This document shows, in pieces, positions 8,671 through 18,176 of a DNA stretch of 64,000 nucleotides (position 1 is the first letter of the stretch; each line of letters starts with the position of its first letter). The stretch is from Thauera sp. 28 (GTDB lineage Bacteria > Pseudomonadota > Gammaproteobacteria > Burkholderiales > Rhodocyclaceae), in assembly GCF_000310145.2 (NCBI RefSeq), contig NZ_AMXA01000001.1:186001-250000 (forward strand), read 5' to 3'. Under the pieces are notes generated by a model. That model searched no databases, was not told the DNA's origin, and saw only the letters and a program-made list of their open reading frames with translations. A program made the position numbers and the translations under genes.

Positions 8671-9528
8671 ATGAGTATCACCAAGGTTGGCGTCGTTGGC
8701 GCAGGGACGATGGGCAATGGTATTGCCCAGGCCTTCGCGGTTGCAGGGATGGATGTGGTGATGATGGACGTGGCCGAGGCGCAGGTTAAGCGTGGCCTCG
8801 ATACCATTGGCGCCAGTCTCGATCGCCTGGTGAAGAAGGAAAAGATGAGTGCCGAGCAGAAGGCTGCGGCAATGGCGCACATCGGCACGGCGACGGCGCT
8901 TTCCGCGTTGGCTGATTGCGACCTCGTCATCGAGGCTGCGACCGAGAACGTCAATCTCAAGCTCAAGATCTTCGCAGAGCTGGATGCGCTGACCAAACCT
9001 GAGGCCATTCTCGCCAGCAACACTTCGTCGATCTCGATCACCCGCCTTGCTGCCAGCACGCAGCGGCCGGCCCAGGTCATCGGCATGCACTTCTTCAATC
9101 CGGTGCCGATGATGGCGCTGGTAGAGCTTATCAAGGGGCTGCAGACCTCCGATGCGACTTATGAAGCCGTCGAGGCGCTTGCACAGTCGATCGGCAAGTC
9201 CCCGATCAAGGTGAAGAACAGCCCGGGTTTCGTTGTCAATCGCCTGTTGTGCCCGATGATCAACGAGGCAGTATTCGCGCTCGGCGAGGGGCTGGCGACT
9301 GCGGCAGAGATCGACGAGGCGATGAAGCTGGGCTGCAACCATCCGATCGGACCGCTCGCCCTGTGTGATCTCATCGGTCTCGATGTGGAACTGGCTGTGA
9401 TGCAGGTGCTGTACGAGGGCACCAAGGATCCGAAGTATCGCCCGGCGCCGTTGTTGGTCGAGATGCTCGAGGCGGGCTATCTCGGGCGCAAGAGTGGAAA
9501 GGGCTTCTTCGACTACCCCGCGAAGTGA
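8671..9528 (+). CDS. hbd: 3-hydroxybutyryl-CoA dehydrogenase
   Basis: NAD(P)-dependent oxidation of (S)-3-hydroxyacyl-CoA to 3-oxoacyl-CoA in beta-oxidation or butyrate/aromatic-acid catabolism. 285 aa, the size of stand-alone Hbd/PaaH enzymes. The N-terminal Rossmann motif is GVVGAGTMGNGIAQ. The catalytic His lies in GMHFFNPVP, and the C-terminal 3HCDH domain contains NRLLCPMINEA. It is a single gene, convergent with rho, with a shared terminator. The enzyme acts on the (S) isomer, unlike the PhaB reductases at the start of the window. Confidence 0.93.
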   Translation: MSITKVGVVGAGTMGNGIAQAFAVAGMDVVMMDVAEAQVKRGLDTIGASLDRLVKKEKMSAEQKAAAMAHIGTATALSALADCDLVIEAATENVNLKLKIFAELDALTKPEAILASNTSSISITRLAASTQRPAQVIGMHFFNPVPMMALVELIKGLQTSDATYEAVEALAQSIGKSPIKVKNSPGFVVNRLLCPMINEAVFALGEGLATAAEIDEAMKLGCNHPIGPLALCDLIGLDVELAVMQVLYEGTKDPKYRPAPLLVEMLEAGYLGRKSGKGFFDYPAK

Positions 9529-9581
9529 TGCGCTCGGCGCTCCGGGGCGCAAGCCCTGGAGGAGCCGGCGGCGCCCAAATG

Positions 9582-9607
9582 CAAACGCCACCGTGAGGTG
9601 GCGTTTG
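9582..9607. terminator. bidirectional terminator between hbd and rho
   Basis: An 11-bp perfect stem CAAACGCCACC / GGTGGCGTTTG with a GTGA loop lies between the convergent hbd and rho genes. T-rich sequence lies on the distal side in each direction, so it can serve both. Confidence 0.8.
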
Positions 9608-9630
9608 TGTTGATGCAGAGGGCAAGTGAA

Positions 9631-11085
9631 TCAGCCTCGGCCTGAGCGCATTGCGTCGAAGAACTCGGCGTTGCCCTTGGTGGCCTTGATCTTGTCGAGC
9701 AGGAATTCCATCGCGTCGATGTCATCCATGCCGTACAGGAGCTTGCGCAGGATCCAAACCTTCTGCAGCACGTCGGCCTTGAGCAGAAGCTCCTCGCGAC
9801 GGGTGCCGGAACGGTTGACGTTGATCGCTGGATAGACCCGCTTCTCCGCCATGCGGCGGTCGAGGTGGAGCTCCATGTTGCCGGTGCCCTTGAACTCCTC
9901 GTAGATCACGTCGTCCATGCGGCTGCCGGTGTCGACCAGCGTGGTGGCGATGATGGTGAGCGAGCCGCCTTCCTCGATGTTGCGCGCGGCGCCAAAGAAG
10001 CGTTTGGGCTTCTGCAGTGCGTTGGCGTCCACGCCGCCGGTCAGTACCTTGCCCGAGGCCGGTTGCACCGTGTTGTACGCGCGTGCGAGGCGGGTGAGCG
10101 AGTCGAGCAGGATCACCACGTCGTACTTGTGCTCGGTCAGGCGCTTGGCCTTCTCGATCACCATCTCGGCGACCTGGACGTGACGGGTGGCGGGCTCGTC
10201 GAAGGTGGAGGCTACGACCTCGCCCTTCACCGAGCGCAGCATCTCGGTCACTTCCTCCGGGCGCTCGTCGATCAACAGCACGATCAGCTTTACGTCCGGG
10301 TGGTTGGCCGTGATCGCATGCGCGATGTGCTGCAGCATCACCGTCTTGCCGCTCTTGGGTGGGGCCACGAGCAGGCCGCGCTGGCCCTTGCCGATCGGCG
10401 CGATCATGTCGATCACCCGGCTGGTGATGTTCTCCTCGCCACGGACCTCACGCTCGAGCTTCAGGCACTCCTGCGGGTGCAGGGGCGTGAGATTCTCGAA
10501 CAGGATCTTGCTCTTGCACTCTTCCGGCGGGCGGCCGTTGATCTTGTCGAGCTTGGTGAGCGCGAAATAGCGCTCGCCGTCCTTGGGCGTGCGGATCTCA
10601 CCCTCGATCGTGTCGCCGGTGCGCAGGTTGAAGCGCCGGATCTGCGATGGCGACACATAGATGTCGTCGGTCGCAGCGAGATACGAGGTGTCCGGGGAGC
10701 GCAGGAAGCCGAAGCCGTCAGGCAGCACTTCGAGTGCGCCATCGCCACAGATCGGTTCGCCCCTGCGGGCACGGTTGCGCAGCAGCGCGAATACGAGTTC
10801 CTGCTTGCGCAGTCTGTTCGCGCCCTCGACACCGGCGTCCGTTGCCATCTGCAGCAGTTCGCTGACATGCAGGGCCTTGAGTTCGGACAGGTGCAGAGCA
10901 GGCACGTCGGGATCGCGGGGCGTGGAGTTGCCTTCCTCGCCACCGTTGTCGACGTCGAACAGATCGTTGTCGTTCTGCTGATTCTGGGGGGGATTACCGT
11001 CTCGGTTACGCGAGCCACGGCGACGGGCACGCGAGGAGCCGCGAGAGCGGGCCGGAGCCTGGTCCGGCTTAGATGTTGCTGTCAA
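9631..11085 (-). CDS. rho: transcription termination factor Rho, N-terminally extended
   Basis: Hexameric RNA-dependent ATPase that ends transcription. 484 aa from a TTG start at 11085, against about 419 for typical Rho. Residues from about 66 ([15 protein letters not shown]) are canonical: N-terminal and cold-shock RNA-binding domains, Walker A PPKSGKT, Walker [10 protein letters not shown], and the Q/R loops. Residues 1-65 form a low-complexity extension: basic ([16 protein letters not shown]), then Asn/Gln-rich, then acidic. The TTG overlaps the last codons of trxA; a GTG at 10905 would give a 424-aa protein but lacks a clear ribosome site. Which start is used is uncertain. Confidence 0.93.
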   Translation of the reverse strand: MTATSKPDQAPARSRGSSRARRRGSRNRDGNPPQNQQNDNDLFDVDNGGEEGNSTPRDPDVPALHLSELKALHVSELLQMATDAGVEGANRLRKQELVFALLRNRARRGEPICGDGALEVLPDGFGFLRSPDTSYLAATDDIYVSPSQIRRFNLRTGDTIEGEIRTPKDGERYFALTKLDKINGRPPEECKSKILFENLTPLHPQECLKLEREVRGEENITSRVIDMIAPIGKGQRGLLVAPPKSGKTVMLQHIAHAITANHPDVKLIVLLIDERPEEVTEMLRSVKGEVVASTFDEPATRHVQVAEMVIEKAKRLTEHKYDVVILLDSLTRLARAYNTVQPASGKVLTGGVDANALQKPKRFFGAARNIEEGGSLTIIATTLVDTGSRMDDVIYEEFKGTGNMELHLDRRMAEKRVYPAINVNRSGTRREELLLKADVLQKVWILRKLLYGMDDIDAMEFLLDKIKATKGNAEFFDAMRSGRG

Positions 11086-11395
11086 TGAAGGCGGTCAGTT
11101 GAGATTTGGAAAGGGCGCCCACTTTGGTCGCCTCGACGTTGCCGCCCTTGAACAGCATCAGCGTCGGGATACCCCGGATGCCGTACTTGGCCGGCGTTTC
11201 CTGGTTCTCGTCGATGTTGAGCTTGGCGATCTTGAGCTTGCCGGCGTAGTCCTTGGCGACGTCGTCGAGGATGGGCGCGATCATCTTGCAGGGGCCGCAC
11301 CATTCGGCCCAGTAATCGACCAGCACCGGGGTCTGGGACTGCAGCACTTCGGACTCGAAGTTGCCGTCAGTCACATAGTGGATATGCTCGCTCAT
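11069..11395 (-). CDS. trxA: thioredoxin 1
   Basis: Cytoplasmic disulfide reductase of 108 aa. The active site is [10 protein letters not shown], and the cis-Pro loop [11 protein letters not shown] is present. The ribosome site GAGGA lies just before the ATG. It is followed directly by rho, whose proposed start overlaps its last 17 bases, suggesting translational coupling; trxA-rho adjacency is common in proteobacteria. Confidence 0.97.
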   Translation of the reverse strand: MSEHIHYVTDGNFESEVLQSQTPVLVDYWAEWCGPCKMIAPILDDVAKDYAGKLKIAKLNIDENQETPAKYGIRGIPTLMLFKGGNVEATKVGALSKSQLTAFIDSNI

Positions 11396-11742
11396 GATTC
11401 CTCACTTAAGGGCTAGCGGGTGTTGACGAAAGCCGATGACTTCGTTGTGTTGTGATGCTTGTATGGGGCTTGCTGCTGGACGCCGCGCTCGACGATTGCC
11501 TCCCGAGCCGTTGTGCGGTAGGGGTGGGCTGGACTACGGGGCGCGGTTGGCGGAAGGGGAAGCCTTCCGGAAAGGAAGCTTGGCGAAACTTATGCGAAGG
11601 TTCGGCGGCCGTCAAGCGTGATTGATGGCTGACCAATAAACTGAGCGCCGAGGCGTGGCAAAAAAACAATGGGCTGGACTATATTCACGTCCTGCGCCTC
11701 GTCGATGGGTGGTCTGGGCGCCTGACAAACGGAGATCCTGCG
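11396..11742. other. 347-bp intergenic region between trxA and fdxA
   Basis: Divergent promoter region. The trxA side contains its ribosome site. On the fdxA side a TATATT at 11680-11685 is the only good -10-like hexamer, without a convincing -35. A 61-codon open frame at 11436-11621 has no recognisable product and no good ribosome site, so I do not call a gene. No RNA structure stands out. Confidence 0.6.
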
Positions 11743-12066
11743 ATGACCTACGTCGTCACCGAAAGCTGCATTCGCTGTAAATATACCGACTGTGTGGACG
11801 TGTGTCCGGTCGATTGCTTCCGCGAGGGGCCCAACTTCCTCGTCATTGATCCCGAGGAGTGCATCGACTGTACGCTCTGCGTGGCCGAGTGCCCGGTGGA
11901 AGCGATCTATGCAGAGGACGATGTGCCTGCGGATCAGCAGCACTTCATTGCGCTGAATGCGGAGCTGTCCAGGCAGTGGAAGCCGATCGTCGAGCGCAAG
12001 GATCCCTTGCCCGATGCTGAGGACTGGGCGAAGGTCAAGGGTAAGCTCGACGAGCTTGTGCGCTGA
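11743..12066 (+). CDS. fdxA: seven-iron ferredoxin, FdxA type (3Fe-4S + 4Fe-4S)
   Basis: Small electron carrier of 107 aa. The Cys pattern [17 protein letters not shown] followed by [12 protein letters not shown] matches the Azotobacter ferredoxin I type, with one [3Fe-4S] and one [4Fe-4S] cluster. The C-terminal tail ([10 protein letters not shown]) is also as in that family. It is monocistronic, between trxA (divergent) and a CBS-domain gene. The redox partner cannot be deduced from the context. Confidence 0.95.
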   Translation: MTYVVTESCIRCKYTDCVDVCPVDCFREGPNFLVIDPEECIDCTLCVAECPVEAIYAEDDVPADQQHFIALNAELSRQWKPIVERKDPLPDAEDWAKVKGKLDELVR

Positions 12067-12164
12067 TTGCACCCATCGGCGTGCATGGCGGCTATGCGCT
12101 GCCGCATCGATGCACTAATATGGCGCAGACTTGACACTGAAACCGACGAGGTTCGGAGAACGAC

Positions 12165-12617
12165 ATGCTGGTGAGCGAGATCCTGGCGATCAAGGGCAAG
12201 GTGCTTTTCACCATTTCCCCGAAGAAGAGCATTGCAGAAGCCGTAGAGATCATGAACGAGCAGGACGTGGGCTCGCTCGTCGTGTTCTCGCGTGGCGAAA
12301 TGGTGGGCATGCTGACCTTCCGTCAGGTCCTCCAGGCCGTGCAGAAGGGCGGCGCTGACTGGCAGGCTCTGTGCGTCGAGGACGTGATGTTGAGAGATCC
12401 GCTCGCTGCTTCGCCAAACATGGAGATGGACGAGCTCAGGCGCCTCATGGTTGAGCATCACCAGCGTTATCTGCCGGTCATGGAAGATCATACGCTGCTG
12501 GGTGTCGTCAGTTTTCATGATGTGGCCAAGGCGGTGCTCGAAGAGCAGAGCTTCGAGAACCGAATGCTCAAGAACTACATCAGGAATTGGCCTGAGGCCG
12601 AACAGGAGGAGCGCTGA
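12165..12617 (+). CDS. CBS-domain protein
   Basis: 150 aa with two CBS motifs in tandem, about residues 8-60 and 75-130, and no other domain. CBS pairs bind adenine nucleotides and regulate partner proteins. The second repeat reads RRLMVEHHQRYLPVMEDHTLLGVVSFHDVAK. Stand-alone CBS pairs of this size are common in betaproteobacteria, but the target is unknown. It lies alone between fdxA and the acyl-CoA ligase; a small inverted repeat (GTGGCGAC/GTCGCCAC, 12646-12664) follows without a T run. Confidence 0.8.
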   Translation: MLVSEILAIKGKVLFTISPKKSIAEAVEIMNEQDVGSLVVFSRGEMVGMLTFRQVLQAVQKGGADWQALCVEDVMLRDPLAASPNMEMDELRRLMVEHHQRYLPVMEDHTLLGVVSFHDVAKAVLEEQSFENRMLKNYIRNWPEAEQEER

Positions 12618-12834
12618 ACAGACGCTGGAGTAGCGACTCCGGCTTGTGGCGACCGTGTCGCCACGCCTCCGTGACGAATCTGTTTTCGTCCGATTGACGC
12701 CCAACCCAAAATAATCGGGCGCGATCAAGTTGGAATTGCGGGGCTGCCCTCACGGGTTGACCCGACGCCTCGGGAGGGCGGGGCCGAACGGCAATCATGC
12801 GGTTCGGCAGTTTCCAGCAACAGGAGGAGGTAGC

Positions 12835-14499
12835 GTGGAAAAAATCTGGCTGAAGAGCTATCCCGCGGGCGTACCGGCCGAAATTGACGTCGACCAGTTC
12901 CGCTCGCTCGGTGATCTGTTCGAGAAGAGCGTCGCGCAGTTTTCGCAGCGTGATGCCTTCTACTGCATGGGGAAGACGATCACCTATGCCGAACTCGACG
13001 CCCTGAGTGCGCGCTTCGGCGCTTTTCTTCAGGGGGAGTTGGGGCTCGCAAAGGGAGCTCGTGTCGCCCTGATGATGCCGAATGTGCTGCAGTACCCGGT
13101 AGCGCTCTATGGTGCGCTGAGAGCCGGCTACACAGTCGTCAATGTCAATCCTCTTTATACGGCGCGCGAGCTCGAGCACCAACTCAAGGATGCGGGCGTC
13201 GAGGCGATCGTGATCCTCGAGAACTTTGCCCATACGCTGCAAAGCGTCATCGGCAAGCTCTCCCTCCGTCATGTGGTCGTCACCAGTCTTGGCGAGCTGC
13301 TCGGCTTCCCGAAAGGGGCGATCGTCGACTTCGTCGTGCGCCGGATACGCAAGATGGTGCCTGCGTGGTCCTTGCCCGGCAGCGTACGCTTCTCGGACGC
13401 GTTGCAGCGCGGTGCCCGCCATGCCTTGAAGCCGGTCGATGTGGGACATGAAGACATTGCCTTCTTGCAGTACACCGGCGGTACGACCGGCATGGCCAAG
13501 GGGGCGGTGCTGACGCATCGCAACATCATTGCCAACATGCAGCAGGCGCATGCGTGGATCAGGCCGGTGGTGCGCGAGGGCCAGGAGATCATCATCACCG
13601 CGCTGCCGCTGTATCACATCTTCTCGCTTACCGCGAACTGCCTGACCTTTTTCAAGGTGGGCGCGACGAACATCCTGATCACCAATCCACGTGACATTCC
13701 GGGCTTCGTCAAGGAGCTTGCGAAGCATCGCTTCACGGCGATCACCGGCGTGAACACCTTGTTCAATGCCTTGCTGAACAACCCCGATTTTGCCAAGCTC
13801 GATTTCTCTTCGCTTCATGTGTCCCTGGGCGGAGGAATGGCGGTGCAGCAAGCGGTTGCCGAGCGCTGGAAGAAGGTGACCGGCGTGGCTTTGGTCGAGG
13901 CGTATGGGCTGACCGAGACGTCTCCGGCGGTTACTCTCAATCCGCTTGATCTCAAGGAGTTCAACCACGCGATCGGCTTGCCGATCTCATCGACCGACAT
14001 CAGTATCCGTGATGACGATGGGGTCGAGCAGCCAGTCGGGCAGCGTGGAGAGCTTTGCGTGCGTGGGCCTCAGGTCATGCGAGGTTACTGGAATCGCCCT
14101 GAAGAGACGGCGAGAGTATTCACGTCTGACGGCTATCTGCGCACGGGTGACATTGCGGTCATCGATGCAGCGGGTTTCATCACGCTGGTCGACCGCAAGA
14201 AGGACATGATCCTGGTCTCGGGCTTCAATGTGTATCCGAACGAGGTCGAGGATGTCGTTGCCAGTCATCCGGGCGTGCTCGAGGTGGCCGCTGTTGGTGT
14301 TCCCGACGAGCGCAGCGGCGAAGCAGTGAAGGTGTTCGTGGTGCGCAAGGACCCCGCGCTCACCGCCGAGGCGCTGATTGCGCATTGTCGCAAGGAGTTG
14401 ACCGGCTACAAGGTGCCGCACCATGTCGAGTTCCGCGACGAACTGCCCAAGAGCAACGTGGGCAAGATCTTGCGCCGGGAGCTGCGTGGGGCTGCCTGA
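12835..14499 (+). CDS. fadD: long-chain fatty acid-CoA ligase
   Basis: ATP-dependent activation of fatty acids to acyl-CoA at the inner membrane. 554 aa from GTG 12835, chosen for the AGGAGGAGG site six bases upstream and because [10 protein letters not shown] matches FadD N-termini; a longer frame begins at 12730. The AMP-binding P-loop [11 protein letters not shown], the YGLTETSP motif, the GDIA Asp and the C-terminal FACS motif ([19 protein letters not shown]) are present. It could feed beta-oxidation together with the hydroxyacyl-CoA dehydrogenase upstream, although the two are not in one operon. Confidence 0.92.
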   Translation: MEKIWLKSYPAGVPAEIDVDQFRSLGDLFEKSVAQFSQRDAFYCMGKTITYAELDALSARFGAFLQGELGLAKGARVALMMPNVLQYPVALYGALRAGYTVVNVNPLYTARELEHQLKDAGVEAIVILENFAHTLQSVIGKLSLRHVVVTSLGELLGFPKGAIVDFVVRRIRKMVPAWSLPGSVRFSDALQRGARHALKPVDVGHEDIAFLQYTGGTTGMAKGAVLTHRNIIANMQQAHAWIRPVVREGQEIIITALPLYHIFSLTANCLTFFKVGATNILITNPRDIPGFVKELAKHRFTAITGVNTLFNALLNNPDFAKLDFSSLHVSLGGGMAVQQAVAERWKKVTGVALVEAYGLTETSPAVTLNPLDLKEFNHAIGLPISSTDISIRDDDGVEQPVGQRGELCVRGPQVMRGYWNRPEETARVFTSDGYLRTGDIAVIDAAGFITLVDRKKDMILVSGFNVYPNEVEDVVASHPGVLEVAAVGVPDERSGEAVKVFVVRKDPALTAEALIAHCRKELTGYKVPHHVEFRDELPKSNVGKILRRELRGAA

Positions 14500-14593
14500 T
14501 GGTTGCGTGCGCGTCGGGGCTGGTTGGGCTGGTTGGGCCGGCTTGATCAGTCCTCCCGCCAGGGCGCAGAGGGCTGCCAATCGAAAAAGTCTC

Positions 14594-14623
14594 TTGTGCA
14601 ATGCGGCGATTAGTCATTAGAAT
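14594..14623 (+). promoter_or_regulatory. likely promoter of the ilvBN leader
   Basis: TTGTGC (14594-14599), an 18-bp spacer and TAGAAT (14618-14623) give a plausible sigma-70 promoter. The predicted start, near 14630, places the leader peptide about 40 bases into the transcript. Confidence 0.6.
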
Positions 14624-14672
14624 CGGCCGCAGTCTGCAAAGAGACGTTCCGAGTTCAAGTCGATAATCCGTA

Positions 14673-14744
14673 ATGACCCTGTCCGCCCGTTTCCTCGCTG
14701 TCGTCGTAGTACGCGTAGTAAGCGTAGGACAACGCGCGTCGTAA
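14673..14744 (+). CDS. ivbL: ilvBN operon leader peptide (IvbL-like)
   Basis: A 23-codon reading frame (MTLSARFLAVVVVRVVSVGQ, then RAS and stop) with seven Val and two Leu codons; four Val are consecutive. The core AVVVVRVV is the same as I recall for the E. coli IvbL leader, which attenuates ilvBN in response to Val/Leu. It is followed after 30 bp by a strong terminator and then by ilvB, the arrangement of a transcription attenuator. No clear Shine-Dalgarno is visible before the ATG. The frame is too short for routine gene calling and would be missed. Confidence 0.88.
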   Translation: MTLSARFLAVVVVRVVSVGQRAS

Positions 14745-14792
14745 CGGGACAGAACACTCCAGCAGCAAGATTCCAAACCCCCGTCGGCGCGC
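14733..14792 (+). promoter_or_regulatory. possible antiterminator pairing in the ilvBN leader
   Basis: CGCGCG (14733-14738) can pair with CGCGC (14788-14792), and ACGGG (14744-14748) with CCCGT (14780-14784), nested around a loop of about 31 nt. This would sequester the 5' arm of the terminator when the ribosome stalls on the upstream Val codons. Found by eye; not energy-tested. Confidence 0.45.
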
Positions 14793-14818
14793 AAGGCCGG
14801 CGGGGGTTTTGTTTTTTT
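14775..14818 (+). terminator. attenuator terminator before ilvB
   Basis: A 14-bp stem (AAACCCCCGTCGGC with GCCGGCGGGGGTTT, one T-G pair) and a 7-nt loop are followed by a T-rich tract (TTTTGTTTTTTT). It lies between the Val-rich leader peptide and the ilvB start, the expected place for an attenuator. Confidence 0.9.
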
Positions 14819-14862
14819 GGCTCGTCGGTCTGGCTGTCGAATCCGCAACGAAGGAGAGCAAC

Positions 14863-16530
14863 ATGATTCAACTTACCGGCGCGCAACTTATCGTGCGTCT
14901 TCTCGAGCGTCAGGGCGTGCGTACCGTCGCTGGCGTGCCAGGCGGCGCGATCCTGCCGTTCTACGACGCCTTGTCGTCCAGTGAGCTGATCCGTCACGTG
15001 CTTGCCCGCCACGAGCAGGGTGCGGGCTTCATGGCCCAGGGCATGGCACGCGTGAGCGGCGTGCCCCAGGTGTGCATCGCCTCCAGTGGCCCGGGTGCGA
15101 CCAATCTGGTCACCGCCATCGCCGACGCTTGCCTGGACTCCATCCCGATGGTGGTCATCACCGGCCAGGTGCCGCAGGCCATGATCGGCACGGATGCGTT
15201 CCAGGAAGTGGATATCTATGGCATCACGGTGCCGATCACCAAGCACAACTTCCTTGTGCGTTCGGCACAAGAGTTGCTGGAGGTCGTCCCTGATGCCTTC
15301 CGCATCGCCATGTCCGGCCGTCCCGGTCCGGTGCTGATTGATGTGCCCAAGGACGTGCAGAACCAGCTCATCAGCATCGAGGAGCTGCCTCCGCCAGCGG
15401 TGCCCGACCCCACGCCCGCGCTCGACGTCGCTGCCATCGAAGAGGCAGCGCGCATGATCAACGGTGCGCAGCGGCCGGTGCTCTATCTCGGTGGCGGCGT
15501 GGTGCACTCGGGTGCGGCGCCGCTTGCGGTCCAGCTGGCCGAGCGCGCCGGGCTGCCGACCACGATGACCTTGATGGCTCTTGGCGCAATGCCGATGGAT
15601 CACCACCTGTCGATCGGCATGCTCGGCATGCATGGCGCGCGCTACACCAATTTCGTGCTCGAGGAAGCCGATGTGCTGATCTGCGTCGGCGCCCGCTTCG
15701 ACGATCGCGCGATTGGCAAGGCGGCGCAGTTCTGCCCGAGGGCCAGCATCGTTCATATCGATGTCGACCGCTCCGAGCTGCACAAGATCAAGAATGCCCA
15801 TGTCGCCATCCATGCCGATGTGAATGTGGCCCTGGCGGCGCTTCTGCCGCGCATCGATCCGATCATCCGGGAGGCCTGGCTGTCGAAGGTCGCGGACCTG
15901 AAGACGCGCTTCCCGATGCAACTCCCCGGCATCGAGGATCCGCGCAGCCACTACGGGCTTATCCAGGCCGTGGCCGATGCGCTCGATGACGAGGCGGTGA
16001 TCGCCACCGACGTCGGCCAGCACCAGATGTGGGTTGCGCAGGCCTATCCCTTCCGTCGTCCGCGCCAGTGGCTCACCTCCGGTGGCCTGGGCACGATGGG
16101 CTTCGGCATGCCGACGGCGATCGGTGCGGCGCTTGCCGAGCCGGAGCGCACCGTGGTGTGCTTCTCGGGCGATGGCAGCTTCAAGATGAACATCCAGGAG
16201 CTCGCGACGCTGGCCGAGGAAGGCCTGAACGTCAAGATCGTGCTCATGAACAACAATGCGCTCGGCCTGGTGTACCAGCAGCAGACGCTGTTCTACGGCA
16301 AGCGCCTGTTCGCCTCGAAGTACCGCACCGAGCCCGATTTCGTGAAGATCGCTGAAGGCTTCGGCGTGCCTGCGGTGGATCTGGACAAGGCCGAAGATCC
16401 GCGTATGGCGCTTGCCGAAGCCCTGCGTGCTCCGGGTCCGTGCCTGATCCATGCGACGATCGACCGCGAACAATTTGTCTATCCCATGGTGCCGCCCGGT
16501 GCGGCCAACACCGAGATGATCGGAGGCTGA
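14863..16530 (+). CDS. ilvB: acetolactate synthase I large subunit
   Basis: ThDP-dependent acetohydroxyacid synthase catalytic subunit, first common step of Val/Leu/Ile synthesis. 555 aa from ATG 14863, preceded by AAGGAGAG. The catalytic Glu is in RHEQGAGFMAQG; the ThDP motif runs from GDGSFKMN to NNNALG. The C-terminus YPMVPPGAANTEM and much of the body resemble E. coli IlvB rather than IlvI/IlvG. The Val leader and the short partner subunit also fit isozyme I. It overlaps ilvN by one base. Confidence 0.95.
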   Translation: MIQLTGAQLIVRLLERQGVRTVAGVPGGAILPFYDALSSSELIRHVLARHEQGAGFMAQGMARVSGVPQVCIASSGPGATNLVTAIADACLDSIPMVVITGQVPQAMIGTDAFQEVDIYGITVPITKHNFLVRSAQELLEVVPDAFRIAMSGRPGPVLIDVPKDVQNQLISIEELPPPAVPDPTPALDVAAIEEAARMINGAQRPVLYLGGGVVHSGAAPLAVQLAERAGLPTTMTLMALGAMPMDHHLSIGMLGMHGARYTNFVLEEADVLICVGARFDDRAIGKAAQFCPRASIVHIDVDRSELHKIKNAHVAIHADVNVALAALLPRIDPIIREAWLSKVADLKTRFPMQLPGIEDPRSHYGLIQAVADALDDEAVIATDVGQHQMWVAQAYPFRRPRQWLTSGGLGTMGFGMPTAIGAALAEPERTVVCFSGDGSFKMNIQELATLAEEGLNVKIVLMNNNALGLVYQQQTLFYGKRLFASKYRTEPDFVKIAEGFGVPAVDLDKAEDPRMALAEALRAPGPCLIHATIDREQFVYPMVPPGAANTEMIGG

Positions 16531-16847
16531 TGATGATCGAACAGGTTGCCGACCCGCTGCCGCAGACGAGCTGCGCCAAGGTCGTTCTCGAAATTGATGT
16601 GAACAACCACCCCGGGGTGATGAGCCACATCTGCAATCTATTTGCGCGCAGGGCGTTCAACGTCGAGGGCATCCTGTGCATGCCGGTATCGGACGGCAAG
16701 CGCTCGCGTATCTGGCTGCTGGTGTTCGACGACCAGCGCCTGGAGCAGATGGTGCGCCAGGTCGAGAAGCTCGAAGACGTGCTGGCGGTACGCCGGCACG
16801 GCGCCGAGCACGAGGTCTTCGAGCGTCTGGAGAGCTTCTTCCACTGA
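16530..16847 (+). CDS. ilvN: acetolactate synthase I small (regulatory) subunit
   Basis: ACT-domain regulatory subunit of 105 aa that activates IlvB and confers valine feedback inhibition. The ACT core NHPGVMSHICNLFARRAFNV and the following IWLLVFDDQRLEQM match E. coli IlvN closely. It is much shorter than IlvH (about 163 aa), the subunit I would expect in most betaproteobacteria. The start at 16530 overlaps the ilvB stop (TGATG); an ATG at 16533 is also possible. Translational coupling is likely. Confidence 0.93.
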   Translation: MMIEQVADPLPQTSCAKVVLEIDVNNHPGVMSHICNLFARRAFNVEGILCMPVSDGKRSRIWLLVFDDQRLEQMVRQVEKLEDVLAVRRHGAEHEVFERLESFFH

Positions 16848-17018
16848 TCGCCCGAGCGCCGGTGCGTGGCACCGCTGCGGTCATCGGCCCGGCGGCGCAG
16901 AGGGGATGGGCTTGCGTGCTAGACTCACGCCCCATCCCCTTTTCCATGATGCAACCAGTCGCGCTGCAGCCGTGGCCTCTGCGGTCAGGTGCGGCGCTTA
17001 CGAGAGGCGAATCCTTCC

Positions 17019-18149
17019 ATGTCCGGCAACACCTTCGGCACGCTCTTCACCGTCACGTCCTTTGGCGAATCGCATGGCCCGGCCATCGGCTGCGTGGTTG
17101 ACGGGTGTCCGCCGGGGCTCGCGCTCAGCGAGGCCGATATCCAGGCCGAACTCGATCGCCGCAAGCCGGGTACTTCGCGCCACGTTACCCAGCGCCGCGA
17201 GCCCGACACCGTGGAGATCCTGTCGGGTGTGTTCGAGGGCGTGACCACCGGCACGCCGATCGCGTTACTCATCCGCAACCAGGACCAGCGCAGCAAGGAC
17301 TACGGCAACATCGCCGATACCTTCCGCCCCGGGCATGCGGACTATGCCTATCTGCAGAAATACGGCCTGCGCGATCACCGCGGCGGCGGACGTTCGTCGG
17401 CGCGTGAGACTGCGGTGCGCGTCGCGGCGGGCGCGATCGCGCGCAAGTGGCTGCAGGAACGCTACGGTATCGTCATCCGTGCCTGCATGACCGCGCTCGG
17501 GCCTATCGAGATTCCCTTCGTGTCCTGGGACGAGGTCGATGGCAATCCCTTCTTCGCTCCCAATGCCGCCATCGTGCCGCAACTCGAGGCCTACATGGAC
17601 GAGCTGCGCAAGTCGGGCGATTCAATTGGTGCGCGCATCGATGTGGTCGCCAGCGGCGTGCCCGTGGGGTGGGGCGAGCCGGTCTACGGCCGCCTGGACG
17701 CCGACATCGCCTATGCGATGATGGGCATCAATGCCGTCAAGGGCGTCGAGATTGGTGCTGGCTTTGCCTCAGTCGCCCAGCGTGGCACCGAGCACGGTGA
17801 CGAGATGACGCCCGAGGGCTTCCTGTCCAACCACGCCGGCGGCGTGCTGGGGGGCATCTCCACCGGCCAGGACGTCATTGCCAGCATCGCGATCAAGCCG
17901 ACCTCGAGCATCCGCCTCGACCGCCGCTCCATCGACCGCGCCGGCAACCCGGTCATCGTCAATACGCACGGGCGCCACGATCCCTGTGTCGGTATCCGCG
18001 CCACGCCGATCGCCGAGTCGATGCTCGCGCTGGTTCTGATCGACCACGCGCTGCGCCACCGCGCGCAGTGCGGCGACGTCAGTACCGACACGCCGCGGAT
18101 TGCCGCACTCGCGCCCCAGGGGCACCAGCGCCTGCCTTCGCCGCGCTGA
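17019..18149 (+). CDS. aroC: chorismate synthase
   Basis: FMN-dependent elimination of phosphate from EPSP to give chorismate, the last common aromatic step. 376 aa from ATG 17019 ([10 protein letters not shown]), where the family begins; a longer frame starts at 16989. Signatures [24 protein letters not shown] and the [14 protein letters not shown] block are all present. It lies 171 bp after ilvN and 27 bp before an MFS gene. The later aroA, pheA and tyrA genes of the window use its pathway. Confidence 0.97.
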   Translation: MSGNTFGTLFTVTSFGESHGPAIGCVVDGCPPGLALSEADIQAELDRRKPGTSRHVTQRREPDTVEILSGVFEGVTTGTPIALLIRNQDQRSKDYGNIADTFRPGHADYAYLQKYGLRDHRGGGRSSARETAVRVAAGAIARKWLQERYGIVIRACMTALGPIEIPFVSWDEVDGNPFFAPNAAIVPQLEAYMDELRKSGDSIGARIDVVASGVPVGWGEPVYGRLDADIAYAMMGINAVKGVEIGAGFASVAQRGTEHGDEMTPEGFLSNHAGGVLGGISTGQDVIASIAIKPTSSIRLDRRSIDRAGNPVIVNTHGRHDPCVGIRATPIAESMLALVLIDHALRHRAQCGDVSTDTPRIAALAPQGHQRLPSPR

Positions 18150-18176
18150 CGCGCGGCTGTTGCGGACTTCGTCGGC

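Noticed and set aside
11436-11621. 61-codon frame between trxA and fdxA
   Set aside because: No ribosome site, no similarity, lies in a divergent promoter region.
12646-12664. Inverted repeat GTGGCGAC/GTCGCCAC after the CBS gene as a terminator
   Set aside because: Eight-bp stem but no T run on either side; could be a weak site, not called.
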